34,491 nucleotides of DNA from Actinomycetes bacterium (lineage in GTDB: Bacteria; Actinomycetota; Acidimicrobiia; Acidimicrobiales; RAAP-2). The position numbers were made by a program, and so were the translations under genes. Every line of letters begins with the position of its first letter. Within the stretch, counting starts at the first letter, position 1. Shown piece after piece: positions 29,985 through 34,491 of the stretch. The notes under the pieces were generated by a model, which did no database searches, was not told where the DNA came from, and was given only the letters and a program-made list of their open reading frames with translations. The stretch lies in the NCBI GenBank assembly GCA_021791145.1, contig JAJYXE010000051.1, positions 1 to 34,491 on the forward strand, read 5' to 3'.

Positions 29985-30556
29985 GCACACTCACCAATAC
30001 AGTCGGGGTTCTCCACTGGCGGCCCTCCAGCGGCCTCTGCGTGCAAGGACGCGTCCTGAGACCCGGTCCGCTCAGGAGTGGCGGGAGGAACGAGCCCTGA
30101 GACGCCGGGCGAACGGACGGGGTGACGGAGCCCCCTGGTTCCCATCCGCAAGGTGGTCTCCTGCGCCGGGCAGGTGGCACGGCGCACTTCACGTCGTTCG
30201 GCGTGGACCTCCGCTGCCACCGACAGGAGCGCCCGGGCGAGCGGGCGAAGGGCGCCCGGCGACGGCAGCTCGACGGCGCAATGCCGCTGCGTGGACGGAG
30301 CGCTGCGGTCATCGGCCCTGTCGGGCTCGGGGAGCGCTGGTCGTTCACCACCACGACGAGAGAGCCCGCCGCCAGCGCGAGTCGGTGCCGGCCGCTCCCA
30401 TTGCGGACGCCGGGGGTGGGCATCGGCGTGGTGCCCGGGGTCCCCCACCCGACCCGCCGGCGGAGTTTGCGGATGGCGGGAGTCGCCGGTGCTCGCCTCT
30501 TGCGGATGGTGATGGTGCCCCTCCGGCTCGTCTGCAGTGATCCTGGCGGCCGTCAC
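29981..30556 (-). CDS. Possible hypothetical protein between two replication-relaxation genes
   Basis: 191 aa, unrecognised. The support is positional: GTG 30556 overlaps the stop of the upstream gene (GTGA) and its TGA overlaps the ATG of the downstream gene (ATGA), the coupling seen elsewhere in the window. Composition is rich in Pro, Arg, His and Gly with a His cluster near residues 14-17, and third-position G+C by eye (about three quarters) is lower than in the sure genes. The middle (VELPSPGALRPLARALLSVAAEVHAERREVRR) could form a helix. It may be a disordered protein, a decayed gene, or non-coding DNA holding the CATCCGCAA motifs. Confidence 0.3.
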   Translation of the reverse strand: MTAARITADEPEGHHHHPQEASTGDSRHPQTPPAGRVGDPGHHADAHPRRPQWERPAPTRAGGGLSRRGGERPALPEPDRADDRSAPSTQRHCAVELPSPGALRPLARALLSVAAEVHAERREVRRATCPAQETTLRMGTRGLRHPVRSPGVSGLVPPATPERTGSQDASLHAEAAGGPPVENPDCIGECA

Positions 30557-30785
30557 CTGCGAGCCGCCGCGAGGTCGGCGAGCACCTCGACGAGCCGGCG
30601 GTCGTGCTCGTCGGCTGGCATCTGCCACAGCGCCTCGGTTGCCAGCGCGACGGCCTCGGGCTCGACGGCGGCGACCGCCACCTTGTCGCCCACGCCCACT
30701 GAGCCCCGAGCAACGTCCAGGACCTGGGCTCGCTGACGCGCCGTGCGGGTGAGCACCAGGGCCCCGGTGGGCACCTTTGCGGATG
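30143..30785. repeat. Dispersed CATCCGCAA 9-mers (iteron-like)
   Basis: Exact copies: plus strand 30143-30151; minus strand at 30467-30475, 30500-30508 and 30777-30785. A one-mismatch copy (TTGCGGACG on plus) lies at 30401-30409. They lie in and next to the possible ORF between the two replication-relaxation genes. Confidence 0.5.
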
Positions 30786-31431
30786 CTGGAGCAGCCAGGT
30801 AGGCGGCCCAGCGAGCGAGCGCCGCTCCGAGGCGCGCCCTTGGGATGCGATGGACCCTGGCGAAGACGAGCACCCGGACATTCACCTCGCCGAGCAGCAC
30901 CCTGAGCTCGGCGTCGGCCGCGAGCCTGCGGTCGGCACCGCTTTGCGGGTCCCGGTAGGAGAAGCCGTCGGGCAGGCGGCGCCAGCCCGCAAGCGTGAGC
31001 CCGGCCGCCGGGCCGTGGTCGCGTAGGCCGAGCCACAGCTCGCTCATCGCCGCCACCGTGCGGACGCCGCCGGGGTCCTCGCTCCAGGGCTCGGGTGGCC
31101 CCGCCCCGACGGCCTCGGCCCCGAAGGCGGTCAGCCAGACGTGGTAGGGGGAGGTGCCGACCGCTGCCCGGGGGCGGGACCGGCTGACGAGCCCGGCTTG
31201 GTAGAGGACGCCGAGGCGGTGCTGGACGGTCCGCTCGGGCATCCCGGCGAGCCGGACCAGTTGGCCGGTCGTGAGCACCTGGTGCTCGCCGAGGAGGACG
31301 AGCAGGTGCCGGTCCGTCGACCGAGGGCGGCACTGCCGGGCCCCGAGAAGGGAACCGACGGATGCTTGGACGTCCGTGTGACAGGCGTCCGGGCGCGGCG
31401 AGGTAGCCGCTGACGTGGGGTTCTGCAACAT
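30553..31431 (-). CDS. Second replication-relaxation family protein
   Basis: 292 aa. The winged helix DRHLLVLLGEHQVLTTGQLVRLAGMPERTVQHRLGVLYQAGLVSRSRP (about residues 39-86) mirrors that of the gene at 29076, but the rest is diverged, so they are distant paralogs and not a recent duplication. The C-terminal part has VRVLVFARVHRIPRARL and a helical end. ATG 31431 is used; the frame also opens at TTG 31503 through an Arg-rich stretch without support. Its stop overlaps the next ORF (GTGA). It is probably the first gene of the minus-strand set that ends at the recombinase. Confidence 0.78.
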   Translation of the reverse strand: MLQNPTSAATSPRPDACHTDVQASVGSLLGARQCRPRSTDRHLLVLLGEHQVLTTGQLVRLAGMPERTVQHRLGVLYQAGLVSRSRPRAAVGTSPYHVWLTAFGAEAVGAGPPEPWSEDPGGVRTVAAMSELWLGLRDHGPAAGLTLAGWRRLPDGFSYRDPQSGADRRLAADAELRVLLGEVNVRVLVFARVHRIPRARLGAALARWAAYLAAPASAKVPTGALVLTRTARQRAQVLDVARGSVGVGDKVAVAAVEPEAVALATEALWQMPADEHDRRLVEVLADLAAARR

Positions 31432-31755
31432 GGGTTGTGTGCCCTGCGGCCGGAGCAAGCGCCTCGAAGGACGGAGGAGACCTCGATGCGGCCGCGAAGT
31501 CAAGGGGTTCCGGAAAGAAAGTCCCTCACGGGCGTCTTTGAACGTGCGCGGCGATGACCGCTCGCGCCGAACCGGAGTTCGCGCCGCTCCGCGTCAGCCA
31601 CCGACGGCTCCCCGTGCCGAGGGCGTACCGAGACTCCGGACGTCCGGACTGGGCCGCTCTTGACGCCAAGCCGAAGCACTGGCATCCTAGAACATTGGTG
31701 TGGGCTAGCCAGAGCCTAAACCAATCACGTAACGGTGCCGAAAGGGGGGCGTTTC
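31432..31755. other. Divergent intergenic region and composition break (324 bp)
   Basis: No gene recognised. G+C falls sharply near 31690, to the right of which the DNA is much more AT-rich. TTGGTG (31695-31700), a 16-bp spacer and TAAACC (31717-31722) could be a weak plus-strand promoter for the gene at 31756. Confidence 0.4.
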
Positions 31756-32730
31756 GTGATCGGTCGCTGCATTTGGCGGATTGTTAAAGTCTGTCGATAT
31801 CGACAGCCCGTGGAGCGCTGTCGGAAGTCCAAGTACCGGCGGCCCCTTTCGGTCGGCGGCTTCTTTGTTCTGATTGCTGCAGTATTTGTGCTGACCGAGG
31901 CCTGGTATACGGGTGGAGATACGAACAGCACACCACCTAGCCAGCCTGGGACGCGAGAACAATTTTATGCCGGAGAACTTGGCTACTCCAACACTTCCGC
32001 GTGCCATACAACATACTTCAGGATCACATCTGCGAAGGATGTCAATAACAACAACGGTACGTACGATAATGTCTTTACCTATTGGTACTTGGAGGGTCCC
32101 GGCGCTGCGGGTGTCACCGGCACACAGGCCTATGACCTCGGTGCCAACCAAGCAATCGATCTTTTTAATTGCTGGAAGGATACACACAACCAGGCTCCTA
32201 AGGCGCTCTATTCTGACGGTCTAACGCTTTTTGCTGACGCGGAAAGAGGGCAGGGTTGGTACGGCGGACCGTTCAACTGTCATTGCGCATCGACAGCGCA
32301 CTGGCAGGCAAACGTGAATGTCATATCCGGTTTCGCCGCCGAAGCTGCGTCGTTGATGGGAAGCGGAAATCATCAGGTCGCGGGAATCTACGAAGCGCTG
32401 TCTGTTCTAAGCACATTCCAGCCCGGCCAGATCTGGCCCTCCAACTACTTCATTTGGTATGCGGCCGGAGGGTGTACAGCGGCCGGGGGCCAACCGGGCA
32501 CGCTTCAAAGCCTGACCTGGTACGAGTCAGCGATGGTCGAATGGCACACACTAAACAAGAAGGGCGAGTGTCTCGGCGGTGGGCAGGGCGTCTCGTTATG
32601 GCAGTACCACATCACACCGGACTACGACCTGACCCCTCAGCAAGGTGTTACCGGTTGCTTCAAGGGAAGTACAGGCGCGGATCGGTGTGGCGGAGCGTTT
32701 GACTACGGGTGGGGAGACGGCACGATATGA
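31756..32730 (+). CDS. Membrane-anchored GH25-like/DUF1906-like TIM-barrel protein
   Basis: 324 aa, not confidently recognised. A basic N terminus is followed by one membrane helix (VGGFFVLIAAVFVLT, about 34-48), giving a type II anchor or uncleaved signal. The exported part has AYDLGANQAI, LFADAERGQGW, a central NVISGFAAEAASLMGS...AGIYEALS region and near the end VSLWQYHITPDYDL. The acidic LFADAERG and closing WQY...DYD resemble GH25 lysozyme-type or DUF1906 barrels that act on peptidoglycan; this is inference. Paired cysteines (for instance FNCHC) fit an exported protein. GTG 31756 follows GGGGGG by 6 nt. Codon use is much less GC-rich than in the neighbours, a sign of transfer. The stop overlaps the next gene (ATGA). 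Confidence 0.7.
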   Translation: MIGRCIWRIVKVCRYRQPVERCRKSKYRRPLSVGGFFVLIAAVFVLTEAWYTGGDTNSTPPSQPGTREQFYAGELGYSNTSACHTTYFRITSAKDVNNNNGTYDNVFTYWYLEGPGAAGVTGTQAYDLGANQAIDLFNCWKDTHNQAPKALYSDGLTLFADAERGQGWYGGPFNCHCASTAHWQANVNVISGFAAEAASLMGSGNHQVAGIYEALSVLSTFQPGQIWPSNYFIWYAAGGCTAAGGQPGTLQSLTWYESAMVEWHTLNKKGECLGGGQGVSLWQYHITPDYDLTPQQGVTGCFKGSTGADRCGGAFDYGWGDGTI

Positions 32731-33923
32731 GACCAAGGCGCGTCTGGATCGTACTTGGCGTCGCGGTGGCATTCGCAGCGGCAGGAAGTGCCTCGGCTGT
32801 CGGCGTCGGTAGTAGTAATACACCTAAGACCTCAACTACCTCGACAACCCGGGCTCCCACACCACCGACGGTTTCGCCCACGACCTTTGCATTGCCCACA
32901 GCAACACGGCTGCCTGTTCAGCACAACAGCAGCATCCAGTTCTCTGGAGCGTCAGACGGGTGGCTGGTAGTCGATCCCGGGAACGGCGGTCCGGGCGCCG
33001 TTGAGTCTTCAGTCGACCAGGGAGCGCAATGGCAGTCGTCTCTAAGTACGCCAGATAACCTCTGGGGACTTCAGTTCGTGAACCAACAGGATGGATGGGT
33101 GGTCGGAAGTAGTTCTATTGATAGCACTACCGACGGAGGCGCGACTTGGTCCGTCCGTTCCGAGCCGTCGAGTCCATTGGCTATGGTCGATTTCACGACG
33201 CCGGAAGCTGGATGGGGCGTCACGAGAGCGAACAGCCTTGTGGCAACCACGAATGGCGGAACCACATGGTCGAACGTATCGACGCCGGTACCGGTTGAAG
33301 GTGCGTGCTTCTCGTCAAATGGGACATTCGGATGGTTCATTGGAGAAGATGTCATCTACTCGACGAGCACCGGGGGGAGGACATGGAGTTTGGCTTACCG
33401 ATCGCCACAACCATCTTCTGCTCCTTTAGCTAATGAAATTTCCTGCAGCGGCACAGATGCATGGGCTCAGTTCGTACTCGGTGCCGGCTTGGGTCAATCG
33501 TCCGAACTAGAGGTCAGCACGACCGCTGGCGCCGCTGCGAATGGTTGGAAGGTGGTCGGAGCATCTGGTCCAGGTACGACACACTTCTCCCAGCTTGGGA
33601 TCTCCGGAACATTCTCGACGCCCGTCGTAGGGTCCCACGGGAAAGCATTACTGCTTTCTTTGTGTAGTAACTGCGGTGCCGCATCGCCACAACAACAAAG
33701 GGTTCTTGGTCTTCAGTCGCCCAATATCGGAAGCAGCCTTGTACGTCTAACAGAACTTACACTAGCCAACGTCGTATCGGCCCCGGCTGCAGCGCTCTCC
33801 ACAGGAGCGGCATGGATGTGCGTGCGCACTCACAATGGAACAAATTACTCGGATCTCATTTTCCAGGTTCTCCCCGGTTCGAGCACTTGGCACCAGGAAG
33901 CATCAATCCCGATCGCACCTTGA
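32727..33923 (+). CDS. Secreted beta-propeller protein (BNR/YCF48-like repeats)
   Basis: 398 aa. Signal peptide MRPRRVWIVLGVAVAFAAAGSASA, then a Thr/Pro/Ser-rich spacer (about 30-65), then repeated blades with W and Asp-box-like turns: SDGWLVVDPG, QDGWVVGSSS followed by STTDGGATWSV, EAGWGVTR followed by ATTNGGTTWSN, TFGWFIGED followed by STSTGGRTWSL. S/T-x-D/N/T-G-G-x-T-W is the BNR/sialidase Asp-box and also fits YCF48-like propellers. No catalytic residues could be assigned, so binding or scaffolding is as likely as hydrolysis. ATG 32727 overlaps the stop of the GH25-like gene, so the pair is translated together. AT-rich like its partner. Confidence 0.8.
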   Translation: MRPRRVWIVLGVAVAFAAAGSASAVGVGSSNTPKTSTTSTTRAPTPPTVSPTTFALPTATRLPVQHNSSIQFSGASDGWLVVDPGNGGPGAVESSVDQGAQWQSSLSTPDNLWGLQFVNQQDGWVVGSSSIDSTTDGGATWSVRSEPSSPLAMVDFTTPEAGWGVTRANSLVATTNGGTTWSNVSTPVPVEGACFSSNGTFGWFIGEDVIYSTSTGGRTWSLAYRSPQPSSAPLANEISCSGTDAWAQFVLGAGLGQSSELEVSTTAGAAANGWKVVGASGPGTTHFSQLGISGTFSTPVVGSHGKALLLSLCSNCGAASPQQQRVLGLQSPNIGSSLVRLTELTLANVVSAPAAALSTGAAWMCVRTHNGTNYSDLIFQVLPGSSTWHQEASIPIAP

Positions 33924-34278
33924 GCAGGTCGAGATTTCTTCGCGACGTTGTGGTGGACATTCCCCCACGGCCCCCCATCGCCGAGATCGAGATGGCGACC
34001 CGGCGGTTGATGGCCGCCAACCGTTCCCCGGCGTCGGTGGAGTCTAGCATTGCCGTATGCCTGGAGCCTGCAACTGGAGAACCTGCCTGAGTTGGCAGAG
34101 CAGGTCAGGGGCGTTCGAATAGCGACAACTCAGCACCACTCGGAATTTGCGTCGCGTCGATGCTGGCCAGGCCCGCACGCTTGGCGGACAGTCGACGGGA
34201 ATCGAACTCGGCTCGGACTCCAAGAACCAGCCGACGGCCGGGCCACCGCGTCACACCGTGTGCGTACGTTCGAAGCTC
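33924..34278. other. Intergenic stretch, possibly degraded (355 bp)
   Basis: G+C rises again. No intact gene recognised. A plus-strand frame around 33960-34088 reads IPPRPPIAEIEMATRRLMAANRS-like sequence without a good start. At 34196-34207 CGGGAATCGAAC is the complement of a tRNA T-loop core, but no tRNA folds around it. Confidence 0.4.
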
Positions 34279-34413
34279 GTGAAACCCGAAGCGCTGCTGC
34301 ACCGCCTTCTGGCTGGCGTTTTCACCAACGTCGCGTTCGATGATGCTCGACGGCTACTGGAGGCGCTCGGCTTCGACGAGCTGCGCGTCAGACCGGACTT
34401 CCGGAGCTCGTAG
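34279..34413 (+). pseudogene. Truncated HicA-like toxin remnant
   Basis: 44-codon frame from GTG 34279: KPEALLHRLLAGVFTNVAF followed by DDARRLLEALGFDELRV matches the N-terminal half of HicA mRNA interferases (K..LL..L..G...NV.F.D...LLE.LGF...R). The following G-S-H with the catalytic His is missing; the frame instead reads RPDFRSS and stops. No HicB antitoxin is visible. Probably a decayed toxin-antitoxin gene; family identity is by pattern only. Confidence 0.45.
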
Positions 34414-34491
34414 GCATTTGAGGTCCCGCGGCCGAGCAAAGTGCCAGGCAGGAACGCTGGAAGGTGGCCGGGGCCCGAAAAGGCGTAGGCA

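Larger units (their letters stand above)
27492..34491. mobile_element. Integrated element at ssrA (left end certain, right end not found)
   Basis: Starts at the ssrA 3' end with a serine recombinase, then two replication-relaxation genes, then an AT-rich two-gene cargo and a toxin remnant. No capsid, portal, relaxase or FtsK/TraB gene is visible, so prophage versus plasmid-derived element cannot be decided. No direct copy of the ssrA 3' end was found before the window ends, so the listed end is only the window edge. Confidence 0.6.

Noticed and set aside
29985..31333. 450-codon minus-strand frame covering the second replication-relaxation gene
   Set aside because: Its upstream half is out of frame with the recognisable winged-helix protein. 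Only the part after 30556 was kept, as a low-confidence ORF.
33856..34050. Minus-strand 64-codon frame starting MLDSTDAGERL as an antitoxin
   Set aside because: No helix-turn-helix or ribbon pattern, runs into the end of the propeller gene, and has no toxin partner in a suitable position.
34196..34275. tRNA gene on the minus strand near the right edge
   Set aside because: Only the T-loop core is present; the T stem (CCGAG/CCCGT) and an acceptor stem do not pair.

Overview
GC-rich DNA (about 70% G+C by eye) with Shine-Dalgarno-less starts, a CysO/Mec/CysM sulfur system, replication-relaxation proteins and a form II Cox operon points to an actinobacterium, possibly of the Acidimicrobiia; the class is an inference.

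1-3650: Mo/W uptake and early molybdopterin synthesis. modA-modB (minus; modB runs off the left edge) diverge from moaB and moaA (plus). 3675-15102: one long minus-strand operon read from right to left: a mobA-moaE fusion, moeA, moaD, coxS, coxL, coxM, coxD (MoxR ATPase), coxE (VWA), xdhC/coxI, mocA, coxG. Most junctions are 4-bp ATGA/GTGA overlaps. It encodes a three-subunit molybdenum hydroxylase of the form II CoxL class (AYRGAGR motif), its maturation chaperones, and both the MCD-type (MocA) and MGD-type (MobA) cofactor finishing enzymes. moaC is not in the window. Unrelated 14-18 bp tandem repeats occur in five places in this 15-kb block, four of them in frame.

15157-20318: a minus-strand unit of clpP, an ABC exporter for surface polysaccharide (wzm, wzt with a C-terminal cargo-binding domain), a methyltransferase and a GT4 glycosyltransferase. 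tRNA-Leu(UAG) and glycerate kinase follow on plus. 21905-26263 holds the actinobacterial block rdgB, rph, an Rv1339-like metallo-beta-lactamase-fold protein, cysM, cysO and mec; the rhomboid gene and murI that I recall lying between cysM and the MBL gene in mycobacteria are absent. smpB and ssrA (tmRNA) follow on plus.

27492-end: an integrated element joined to the 3' end of ssrA. A large serine recombinase reads toward ssrA and its last 58 codons are antisense to the tmRNA. Behind it lie two replication-relaxation winged-helix genes with a possible small ORF between them, then a clearly more AT-rich pair of coupled genes (a membrane-anchored GH25-like protein and a secreted beta-propeller), then a hicA remnant. 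The right end of the element was not found.

A recurring regulatory theme is a TANNNT -10 hexamer 6-9 nt before the start codon in eight places (modA, moaB, a moaA leader ORF, mobA-moaE, clpP, the MBL gene, mec, smpB), which suggests mostly leaderless transcripts.
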